A stretch of 64,000 nt of DNA from assembly GCA_019802505.1 (NCBI GenBank), contig JAFMOC010000238.1:607501-671500 (forward strand), read 5' to 3'. Under the pieces are notes generated by a model. It saw only the letters and a list, made by a program, of their open reading frames with translations. It made no database searches and was not told where the DNA came from. Shown here one piece after another: positions 1 to 10,500 of this stretch. The stretch comes from Corydoras sp. C115 (taxonomy: Eukaryota > Chordata > Actinopteri > Siluriformes > Callichthyidae). The position numbers were made by a program, and so were the translations under genes. Each line of letters begins with the position of its first letter. Position 1 is the stretch's first letter.

Positions 1-511
1 TTTTTACTAATTACTGTGATTTACTTTCTATTCTCCTGATCGACGTGCCGAGGTCATGATCATGGTTTAGTGCAGATCATGGAGAACCTTCTTTCACTCG
101 TGCAGCTGATTTTTAAACATTAGAACGTCTGTGTTTAAAATAAATAATAAATGTGTAGAATGAGCGTCAGCGAGCTCATCGCCGTGGATTTTACAGCTCG
201 TCGGAATAATTCAGAGCATCTTTATCTCGTGTCTTCTGCGTCTGTACCAAACCTTTTCTGCAATTATGCATCTGGTCGAAGTGAAATTGTAATATTCATG
301 ACTTTTCCCAACAATAAAGTGTTTCTAGTATTAGTTGTTTACTTGAGTTTTTTTTTTTTTTTATCATGATATTTAAAACACACACACACTTCACTCTTAA
401 TTCAAAGCTCTCGAAGTGAAGCAGGCGGTTAACCAAACCCGTTATACAGCATCACATCCTGAAGTCCTATCCCGGTCCTTTAAAGCAGGTTGGTTTTAAG
501 TTATTTTATTT
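1..511. other. Intergenic, no feature recognised
   Basis: AT-rich unique sequence. A short open frame at 151-369 has no recognisable family signature and runs into a poly-T tract. Nothing further is supported. Confidence 0.5.
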
Positions 512-1226
512 TCATTCATTCATTATCTCCCGCTTTATCCTCTATTAGGGTCGCGGTGGGGTTCCCCGTGCCCATCCAGGGGAGAACGTCTCGGGCGCTG
601 GGCAGATAGACCCAGGACAGGGCGCCAATCCATCGCTGGGCACACACTCACTCACACAGACACACTCTATATGGGGCAATTTTGAGAATTCAATTGACTT
701 GCGGGCGGCACGGTGGCTTAGTGGTTTAGCATGTTCTCCTCTCAGCACTAGGGATTCCCGGTTCGAATCCCCATCTGGTTGGAGTTTCCATGTTCTCCCC
801 GTGTCTGCGTGGGTTTCCTCCGGGTTCTCCGGTTTCCTCCCACAGTCCAAAAACATGGATCAAGTCAATTGAATTCTCAAAATTGCCCCATATAGAGTGT
901 GTCTGTCTGTGTGAGTGAGTGTGTGCCCAGCGATGGATCGGCGTCCTGTCCTGGGTCTATCTGCCCAGCGCCCGAGATGTTGTCCCCTGGATGGGCATGG
1001 GGAACCCCACCGCGACCCTAATAGAGGATAAAGCGGGAGATAATGAATGAATGAATGAATTGACTTGCTCCATGTTTTTGGACTGTGGGAGGAAACCGGA
1101 GAACCCGGAGGAAACCCACGCGGACACGGGGAGAACATGGAAACTCCACCCAGATTGGGATTCGAACCGGGAATCCCTAGCACTGAGAGGAGAACATGCT
1201 AAACCACTAAGCCACTGTGCCGCCGT
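512..1226 (-). mobile_element. V-SINE (host copy, interrupted by a second V-SINE)
   Basis: Description of the family seen throughout: about 350 bp; a tRNA-like head with A box TGGCTTAGTGG and B box GGTTCGAATCC; a conserved core (GGAGTTTCCATGTTCTCC, GGGTTTCCTCCGGGTTCTCC, CCACAGTCCAAAAACATGG); a 3' part reading GCGACCCTAATAGAGGATAA and an (ATGA)n tail. Head-core-tail layout and core match the V-SINE superfamily (DANA of zebrafish, HE1). The tail resembles L2-clade LINE ends. This minus copy is split at 702/1070 by the plus copy 703-1058. Confidence 0.88.
703..1058 (+). mobile_element. V-SINE, full length, nested in another V-SINE
   Basis: Complete copy with A box 714-724 and B box 760-770. Target-site duplication AATTGACTTGC at 692-702 and 1059-1069 lies within the host SINE, so this insertion is the younger. 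The two copies are in opposite orientation and can fold on each other. Confidence 0.88.
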
Positions 1227-1420
1227 ATTTTATTTCAAGTTATTTATTTCTGTCGCGCTTTTTACATCAGTACATCGTCACAAAGCAGCTTTACAGAATG
1301 AAAAGCCTTTAAACCCCCAAAGAGCGAGCCGAAGAGACAGTGGCAAGACAAAACTCCCTGTTATGTTATTTCAAGGAAACCTTTTTAGATCCTGAGAGAT
1401 CAGTACACGTCATCTTTAAT
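1227..1420. repeat. Dispersed repeat, copy 1 of a pair (other at 51140)
   Basis: Contains TACATCGTCACAAAGCAGC, then GAGCGAGCCGAAGAGACAGT and GGCAAGACAAAACTCCCT. A close relative lies at 51140-51290. Such blocks are common in fish genomes, probably a 3' part of an old retroelement. The exact family is not named here. Confidence 0.55.
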
Positions 1421-1496
1421 AAATTCAATCTGGCAACCCTGTCTGTATCTGATCTCTGAGTGGTCTCGGTGCTGAAGGGGCATCATAGATAAGAAT

Positions 1497-1498
<2 letters not shown>

Positions 1499-1528
<30 letters not shown>
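1499..1528. repeat. (AC)n microsatellite upstream of the candidate alternative exon
   Basis: About 14 AC units, 60 bp upstream of the ATG at 1587. Confidence 0.9.
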
Positions 1529-1530
<2 letters not shown>

Positions 1531-1586
1531 CTCAGCTCCTGCTCACTTCAGTCCATGCTGCTTTCCTGCGCACCGATCTGAAGCAC

Positions 1587-1638
1587 ATGGAGGTCAGGAA
1601 AGCTCAGCTAAGGAGGCGGCTGCGCTGTGAGAGCACAG
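1587..1638 (+). CDS. Candidate alternative first coding exon of pfkfb1
   Basis: An ATG opens 17 codons (MEVRKAQLRRRLRCEST) plus one base, followed by a strong donor ACAG|GTGAGC at 1639. The exon ends in phase 1, exactly the phase needed to enter exon 2 at 5706, so it would join in frame as ...ESTA-SVPQFTNSPT. Mammalian PFKFB1 is known to use alternative promoters and first exons (liver, muscle, fetal types), and the muscle form lacks the PKA-site exon. This exon also lacks RRRGSS, so it could be the muscle-type start. No promoter element is obvious, and ATG plus phase plus donor can coincide by chance. Confidence 0.42.
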
Positions 1639-1639
1639 G

Positions 1640-3012
1640 TGAGCGGGCAGACTGGCTCTGATGGCTCTGTGGTTTTATGATGGTATGGCTCTCATCAACT
1701 GCATCACTACTCATGGGTTTGGGTCACTATGAAGGTCCGAGTCTTTAATTCTACTGCAGGCAATTTTCTACAAACAGTATACTTTATCTAAAATTAACAA
1801 TCCAACTGAGATCATGCTTAAAATAATAAAAGAAAATACAAAACAACAGTTTAACAGCTTAATTGAGATCCTTTAAACTGGTCCAGAATTTAGGAATCAC
1901 ACATAATCTGGAATCTTAGCCCTTAAGGACAAAAATACCATTCTTTAAAATATTATTATGCTTTTAAATAAAATAAAAACATTTAGTTACAGTTTTCCAT
2001 AGAATTTGTGATATAGAATTACTGAACATGAGGTTTTTGTAGATATTTTAATCAGAGGATCCAAACTTTGGGGTAGGGGTTCGAGCACAGGGGTCAGTCA
2101 GGGTTACAGACCTTTCTCAGGGGACCTTAATATAATTGGTGGATTTGAAGCGCCACAGCGACCATGTTCTCTCTCCTTCATGATTCCACAAGAGGGTTTG
2201 TTGTAATCAAATTATTTTTGAATCATTTTAGCAGCTGCCCTTTTCACTAACATCTAAAAATGCAGACTTGGCTCCCAAATTATTTTATATCTACAATTAA
2301 AAAAGCTTTTTTTTCTTAGTGATGTTTATAATATATAACATCCACAGTGGCTGGATTGCAACACCGTTTCTTGCTTTTATATACTGTACATTGTGGTTTT
2401 TTTTTTAATAGTATTTTAACCTTACTCTGTATATTGTGCTAATATAATAACAAATCTTGTAAACAGAAAGTGGAATGTAAAGAGATGGAACGTCCGACCG
2501 AAGCCCTTTCTGAGCCAGATGTCGAGATATTGAGGTTTGCAGTTAGCGTCTTGTTTAAACAGCGTTGGGTTTGGTGTTAAATGATTTAAAGGGGCTGTAC
2601 TGTACTGCAGATTAAACTCATAATAATTAATCAGGCGTAGATTCTAATCACTGCATTATCTTACCGAGTTAACACATAGACTGCTCTGCGACTGACCTAC
2701 ATACCCATCAGCAGACACACGGGGCTCAGGATGAATTTTGCCATATTATGCAACTCAAGTGTCAACTTACAGAGCTGTTCAGTGTCTGGAAACATGTGCG
2801 GAAGGGGGACGAGTCCAGAGGCTTAAACGTTCAAATCGGCCTCCTCTGAACCTTTTGGATCGGTGTTTGTATTCGATCACTGATTCATTTATTTAATCAG
2901 ATTTTACGCTTTATTTTTTATCCCTCTTATAAATATATCTCTTTTAATTTAATTGATCTACTAAAAGGTCATTATACCGAGGACCCTGAAAAACCCCTGA
3001 AAACCATTAATT
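1640..3012. other. Intron or intergenic sequence, unique and AT-rich
   Basis: No repeat of the families listed here, no ORF of note. If 1587-1638 is a true first exon, this is the start of its intron. No conserved motif stands out. Confidence 0.5.
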
Positions 3013-3366
3013 CCATCCATTATCTCCGCTTTATCCTCTATTAGGGTCGTGGGGGGGGGGGGGGGTTTCCCCATGCCCATCCAGGGGAGAACGTTTTGGG
3101 CGCTGGGTAGATACACCCAGGACAGGGGGGACAATCTATCACTGGACACACATTCACTCACACACACACACTCTATATGGGGCAATTTGGAGAACTCAAT
3201 TGACCTCGATCCTTGTTTTTGGACTGTGGGAGGAAACCGGAGAACCCGGAGGAAACCCACGCGGACACAGGGAGAACATGAAAACTCCACACAGATTGGG
3301 ATTCGAACCGGGAATCCCCAGCACTGTGAGGAGAACATGCTAAACCACTAAGCCATCTTGCCACCC
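3013..3366 (-). mobile_element. V-SINE, array copy 1 of 2
   Basis: Full-length minus copy. It shares with the next copy the unusual head variant AGCACTGTGAGGAGAAC and GCCATC-TGCCAC. ACCATTAATT flanks it on both sides (3004-3013 and 3368-3377). Confidence 0.88.
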
Positions 3367-3377
3367 TAGACCATTAA

Positions 3378-3508
3378 TTATCCATCCATCCATTATCTTC
3401 CGCTTTATCCTATATAGGGGTCGTGGTGGGGTTCCCCATGCCCATCCAGGGGAGAACGTTTCGGGAGCAGGGCAGATACACCCAGGACAGGACACCAATC
3501 TATCACTG

Positions 3509-3542
<34 letters not shown>

Positions 3543-3724
3543 ATATGGAGAACTCAATTGACCTTGATCCATGTTTTGGGACTGTGGGAGGAAACCGGAG
3601 AACCCAGAGGAAACCCACGCGGACACGGGGAGAACATGGAAACTCCACCCATATTGGGATTCGAACCGGGAATCCCCAGCACTGTGAGGAGAACGTGCCA
3701 AACCACTAAGCCATCGTGCCACAC
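3378..3724 (-). mobile_element. V-SINE, array copy 2 of 2
   Basis: Follows the first copy with the same target word between and after it (ACATTAATT at about 3729). Shared private variants suggest tandem duplication of SINE plus target word. Its CA stretch is expanded at 3513-3538. Confidence 0.88.
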
Positions 3725-3739
3725 TAGAACATTAATTAC

Positions 3740-4340
3740 CATGTGACACAGAATGAATAAAAAAAAACTAGGTTTTAATATATTTGTTTCATCAGCCCCA
3801 TTAAAACCAAAAATTTTGCCGCTATTTTCACTGACGTTTTAAAGAGCGAGTGGTAAACTACACCGCCACCTCCTGGCGTGGCATGAAAACGACCGCTTTT
3901 TAACTCATCTGTTTGGAAGCAGGTCATTTGTCGAAATGTTTGTATTAAAGACTTTGTGAACGTGAAAGGAACGGACCGTCGTTTTGGGAACATGCAGACG
4001 CCGTGGTCGTGCCAACAGAACGTAAGATACAACCACATGGGTTCTATCAGTCTGAAGAGAACCTTCTCTGTTCTTCTGATTGGAATCCACATTTAGCTTT
4101 CTGAGTTGGTAGACCTTACATTTCTCACTGTGTCTCAATTTCACCCTCTTTTGCAATCCCTCATTTCGGTCTTTTAATGTTTTACTCGTTATCATGTGTT
4201 AAAATGAAAGGTTATTTAAAAAAAAAAAAAAAAAAAAAGTCTCCAAAAAAGCAGCAGGTGTGTCAGCAGATGGGGCAGGTCTGAGCCTCATGCCCTCAGT
4301 TGCCTCCTGACTGGTTAAGGTTTTTAGGTCTGCCCCCTTT
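3740..4340. other. Sequence upstream of the liver-type promoter
   Basis: Mostly unique. A 20-nt A tract at 4219-4238. No open frame with a recognisable product. May include promoter-proximal control sites of pfkfb1, but none can be named. Confidence 0.4.
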
Positions 4341-4350
4341 TCACATTCTT

Positions 4351-4357
4351 TATAAAG
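4351..4357 (+). promoter_or_regulatory. TATA box candidate of the liver-type pfkfb1 promoter
   Basis: TATAAAG lies 80 bp upstream of the ATG at 4437. A start site about 30 bp downstream (near 4382) would leave a 5' UTR of about 55 nt. The ATG context GGGACATGG is a good initiation context. The start site itself is inferred. Confidence 0.5.
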
Positions 4358-4436
4358 CACACACGTACGGTCCGCCGAGTTCGACTGAAATGATCTGAAC
4401 CGAGGTGCCCAAGTCAAACGGACAGGTTCTCGGGAC

Positions 4437-4527
4437 ATGGCTCACCGGCAAGGCGAACTTACCCAGAATCCCCTGGAAAAGATCTGGGTGCCATGCGTGA
4501 GCAGAAGACTGAGCCGCAGACGAGGAT
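4437..4527 (+). CDS. pfkfb1: pfkfb1 exon 1 (liver type)
   Basis: Encodes residues 1-30: ELTQ at 7-10, KIWVP at 15-19, then the basic RRRG before the exon end. The last base starts Ser31, whose codon is completed in exon 2, so the PKA site RRRG-S is split by the intron. Donor GAT|GTAAGT, phase 1. Confidence 0.9.
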
Positions 4528-7500
4528 GTAAGTGTCAGAGGGAAAGAGTGTGGAACTGGTCATTGTTTATTCATAAATTTATTTATATATATAATCATTT
4601 TAGGGGAGCGGTAGCTCAGTGGTCAGGGCGTTGGACTATCAATCTGAAGGTTGGTGGTTCAAATCCCAGGTCCACTAAAGTTACCAGTGTGGGTCCTTGA
4701 GCGAGACCCTTAACCCTCATTGCTCCAAGTTGTTGTGTTTAACCCTGTGCTCACTTATAATATTATATAAAAGCGTCCAATAAATGACCAAATGCAAATT
4801 GTATTTGTTTTGTATTGGTTTAGAATTAATAAGTGTGTGAGTTTAGCAATAATTAGTGACATGCTGTGAATCTGACCGTGACATTAAGGTCATTAACCCC
4901 AGATTGTGAACACAGGTTCATAGTCCTTTACACACAAACACACACAAATTGTTATATATATGTGACCCACAGCCTGACGGTTTAAGGAAAAAAAGATTTT
5001 TCATCCATTCATCTCCCGCTTTATCCTCTATTAGGGTCGCGGGGGAGGATCCCCATGCAGGGGAGAACGTTTCGGGCGTTGGGCAGATACACCCAGGACA
5101 GGACGTCAATCTATCGCTGGGCACACACACACACACACACACTATATGGGGCAATTTGGAGAACTCAATTGACTTGATCCATGTTTTTTGGACTGTGGGA
5201 GGAAACCGGAGAACCCGGAGGAAACCCACGTGGACACAGGGGAGGACATGGGAAACTCCACCCAGATGGGATTCGAACGGGAATCAATAGCGCTGAGAGG
5301 CGAACGTTTTCATTCATTCATTATCTCCCGCTTTATCCTCTATTAGGGTCGCGGTGGGGTTCCCCATGCCCATCCAGGGGAGAACATCTCGAGCGCTGGG
5401 CAGATAGACCCAGGACAGGGCACCAATCCATCGCTGGACACACACTCACTCACACATACATACTCTATATGGGGCAATTTGGAGACTTCAATTGACTTGA
5501 TCCATGTTTTTTGGGCTGTGGGAGTAAACCGGAGAAGCCGGAGGAAACCCACGCAGACACGGGGAGAACATGGAAACTCCACCCAGATGGGGATTCGAAG
5601 CGGGAATCCCTAGCGCTGAGAGGAGAACATGCTAAACCACTAAGCCACCGTGCCGCCAGACTTTTTATAAACTATTATAAATATGTTTTCTGTTTTATTT
5701 CTTAGCGTCTGTGCCGCAGTTCACTAACTCGCCCACCATGATCGTGATGGTGGGTTTACCCGCCAGAGGGAAAACCTACATCTCCAAAAAACTAACACGA
5801 TACCTCAACTGGATCGGCGTTCCGACTAAAGGTGAAGTATAACCTCCACGGGTTTCATCTTCATTCACATTGTTGTGTTAACGGACCAATGAAAAGAGTG
5901 ACGTCGAGGACGTTTAAGGTTCAGGATCCCGAAAATGTTCCTGAAAACCTGCAGCTTAAAAAAATAAATAATAAATATAAAAGTTTTCATACATCGAATC
6001 GGATTAAAAATGTATCACATGTGTCATTTAACTTTAATTATTAAAAATAGAAGCTGGTGGCACGGTGTTTTAGCATGTTCTCCTCTCAGCACTAGGGATT
6101 CCCGGTTCGAATCGCCATCTCCCATGTTCTCCCCGTGTCCGCGTGGGTTTCCTCCGGGTTCTCCGGTTTCTTCCCACAGTCCAAAAACATGGATCAAGTC
6201 AATTGAGTTCTCCAAAATTGCCCCATATAGAGTGTGTCTGTGTGAGTGAGTGTGTGTCCAGCGATGGATTGGCGTCCTGTCCTGGGTGTATCTGCCCAGC
6301 ACCCGAAACGTTCTCCCCTGGATGGGCATGGGGAACCTCCCCCCCCCACCGCGACCCTAATAGAGGATAAAGCGGGAGATGATGAATGAATGAATGAATT
6401 ATAGAAGCTGAAAACATTTAAGCTCTAAATGAATGAATTCATTAATTAAATCAGTGAAATGTCATGGCAGATACTTTGATCTTTAATGTAACGGGTCGTT
6501 TTTTGCTTCGTTAGTGTTTAACGTGGGTCAGTACCGCAGGGAGGCCGTTCAGTCCTACAAGAGTTTCGAGTTCTTCCGTCCAGACAATGAAGAGGCCATG
6601 AAGATCCGCAAGTAAGAGTCCGAGCAGCTTCAGAGTTGAAGGTTTTACTGTGTCACGCCTGTGGGTGGCGCTCTGGTTAGTGCTGTTGGATTTTAATTCC
6701 TTGTTTATTAAGGCAGCAGAGACGAGGTCTGTTCTGTGTGCGTTTTGCATGTTCTTGAACTGGGAAACTTCAGGGTGGCACGGTGGCTTAGCGGTTGGCA
6801 TGTTCTCCTCTCAGCGCTAGGGATTCCCGGTTCGAATCCCCATCTGGGTGGAGTTTCCATGTCCTCCCCGTGTCGTGTCCGTGTCCGCCTTTCCTCCCAC
6901 AGTCCAAAAACATGGATCAAGGTCGATTGAGTTCTCCAAATTGCCCCATATAGAGTATGTCTGTGTGCGTGTGTCTGTGAGTGTGTGCCCAGCGATAGAT
7001 TGGCGCCCTGTCCTGGGTGTATCTGCCCAGCACCCGAAACGTTCTCTCCCCTTGGATGGGCATGGGGAACCCCCCCCCCCTCCTGTGGAAGATAATGGAT
7101 GGATGGATTTCAGAAACTTTCCTGTGGGTGAATCAGTAAAACACTTCTGTGATCCATGGTTTGTTTCAAACGTGGACTGTTAACTTTTTACTGGGATAGG
7201 CTGCAGCACCCCCCCCCCCCCACACACACACACAACTGCATTTCTAATAAAATGCCACAATTATATAATCATCTGCTCGCTGGGAGGTCCTGTGTGCCTT
7301 GTGTGTGTTGTGATGCAGTTTCGAGCCTTCGTTCGTCATCAGATCGCGCGTTTGTGTTTCAGAGCTTGCGCACTGTCTGCCTTGAAGGACGTGGCGTCAT
7401 ATTTCGATCTAGAGCGCGGCCAGGTGGCGGTGAGTGACCGACACTACACCCCTCAACGTTAGGTTCTCATGTACTAAAGTGATAAACACAAGAAAACATG

Positions 7501-10500
7501 AGCACACAAGAAATAAACCTGTTTTTATTTATTTATTGGTACTGCACAGACGTCTCAATGTCCTAAAGTGGACGGGGTGCTAAAACTTTTGAACGTTCAT
7601 GCATGCAGGTGTTTGATGCCACGAACACGACACGTGAGAGGAGGGAGGTCATCCTGTCTTTTGCCAAAGAGCGCGGGTACAAGGTCAGTAAAAATAAACT
7701 CCTCATCCCGTTGGCATTCGGGCCTCATGGGGCGTTTATATGCGGTGCGTCCGATTTACTCTCTGACTCGGGGCCTTCATTAAAGGGCCCACATCAGCAA
7801 ATTTGGTGGTAATCGGAATGATGGCCTTCTTAATTAATGTCATGGATTTGAGAGCTGCGAATTAACAACAAATAACAATTAACAACGATACAGAATCTCA
7901 ACAGTGCTGTTGTTCTTTCAGGTGTTTTTTATAGAATCCGTCTGTGATGATCCCGAGGTCATCGCCGAAAATATAAAGGTAAAGATAAACGGTTCGTTAC
8001 GATAACCTCGTTACCTGTTGTTTTGATGTTTATTCCCAAATCAGTGTGTGTGTTTGGGGGGGGGGAGATGCACAAGATAATTTGGAAATGTATTTTTATA
8101 TTTATATTTATTTCATTCATTCATTATCTTCCACTTAATCCTCTGCTAGGGTCATGTGGGGGGGGGGGGGGACAATGTCTCGGCCGCTAGGTAGATACAC
8201 ACCTAGGACAGGGTGCCAATCACACTCTCACACAGACACACACACTAACACTAACACACTGTATGGGGCAATTTATAACATTAACTTTACCTTGAATTCA
8301 TGTTTTTGGACTGTGGGAGGAAAAATAATTAGTAACAGTCCATCCATCCATCATCTTGCACTTTATCCTCTATTAGGGTTGCGGGGGGGGTTCCCCATGC
8401 CCATCCAGGGGAGAACGTTTCGGGCGCTGGGCAGATGCACCCAGGACAGGGGGGCAATCTATCGCTGTACACACACTCACTCACACAGACACACTCTCTA
8501 TGGGGCAATTTAGAAAATTCAATTGACCTTGATCCATGTTTTTGGACTGTGGGAGGAAACCGGAGAACCCGGAGGAAACCCACGCGGACACGGGGAGGAC
8601 ATGCAAACTCCACCCAGATGGGGATTCGAACTGGGAACCCCTAGTGCTGAGAGGAGAACATGCCAACCACTAAGCCACCGTGCCGCTAAGAGTCTATAAT
8701 AATAAACCGTATTTCTTTTTGTAAAACCTTTAGTTTGCGAGCCCCTACTGAGCTGCTGGGGGAGTTGTAGGTCAGTGGTGAGGGTGTTGGGCTATCAATC
8801 TGAAGGTTGTGGGTTCAAATCCCAGGTCCACTGAAGTTACCAGTGTGGGTCCTTGAGCAAGACCCTTAACCCTCATTGCTCCAGGGATGTTGTGATGAAC
8901 CCTGTGTTCACCTTGTAAGTCGCTTTGGATAAAAAGCGTCCAATAAATGACCAAATGTAAATATAAATGTAATATATAAATATAAATATAAATGTAAATA
9001 TAAATGTAATATATAAATATAAATATAAATGTAAATATAAATGTGGCGGCACGGTGGTTTAGTGGTTTGGCATGTTCTCCTCTCAGCGCTAGGGATTCCC
9101 GGTTCGAATCCCCATCTGGGTGGAGTTTCCATGTCCTCCCCGTGTCTGCGTGGGTTTCCTCCGGGTTCTCCGGTTTCCTCCCACAGTCCAAAAACATGGC
9201 TCAAGTCAATTGAATTCTCAAAATTGCCCCATATAGAGTGTGTATGAGTGAGTGAGTGTGTGCCCAGCGATGGATTGGCCCCCTGTCCTGGGTGTATCTG
9301 CCCAGCGCCCGAGACGTTCTCCCCTGGATGGGCATGGGGAACCCCCCACCGCGACCCTAATAGAGGATAAAGCGGGAGATAATGAATGAATATAAATATA
9401 AATGTAATGTAAATGTAATGTAAATATAAATGTAAATGTAAATATAAATATAAATGTAAATATAAATGTAAATATAAATGTAAATATAAATGTAAATATA
9501 AATGTAATGTAAATATAAATGTAAATATAAATGTAATGTAAATATAAATATAAATGTAATATAAATATAAATGTAATACTTGTTTGTTTCTTTGCAGCAA
9601 GTGAAGCTCAGCAGTCCCGATTACATCGGCTGTGATAAAGAGGAGGCCGTTAAAGACTTCCTAAAGAGAATCGAGTGTTATAAAGTCACGTACGTCCCTC
9701 TGGACGACGATAAGGACAGGTGCGCGGGCGGGAATCACACGGCGCGCCGTCGTTTTTAAACGCCATCGGGGAATCAAACCCTCCGTCTCTCCGCAGACAT
9801 CTGTCCTACATTAAGATCTTCAACGTGGGCAGCCGGTATCTGGTCAACCGCGTTCAGGATCACATCCAGAGCCGGATCGTTTATTACCTGATGAACATCC
9901 ACGTGACGCCGCGCACCATCTACCTGTGCAGACACGGCGAGAGCGAGCTCAACCTGCTCGGCCGCATCGGGGGAGACACGGGCCTGTCTCCACGGGGAAA
10001 CAAGGTGGACACACATCCGTCCATTATCTCCAACTTTATCCTCTATTAGGGTCTCGGGTGCTGGGCAGATACACCCAGGACAGGACGCCAATCTATCGCT
10101 GAGCACACACTCACTCACACACACACTCTCTATGGGGCAATTTGGAGAACTCAATTGACTTGAGCCATGTTTTTGGACTGTGGGAGGAACCCGGAGAACC
10201 CGGAGGAAACCCACACGGACACGGGGAGGACATGGGAACTCCACCCAGATGGGGATTCGAACCGGGAATCCCTAGTGCTGAGAGGAGAACATGCTGAACC
10301 ACTAAGCCAACAAGGTGAAGACGTTCATTCATTCATTCATTCATTATCTCCCGCTTTATCCTCTATTAGGGTCGTGGGGGGGGTTCCCCATGCCCATCCA
10401 GGGGAGAACGTTTCGGGCGCTGGGCAGATACACCCAGGACAGGACGCCAATCCATCGCTGGGCACACATTCACTCACACAGACAGACACACTCTATATGG

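Noticed and set aside
4602..4680. tRNA gene candidate (A and B boxes present)
   Set aside because: No complete cloverleaf, and the same head is followed by the same SINE body and tail at six loci. It is a SINE promoter, as are the V-SINE heads.
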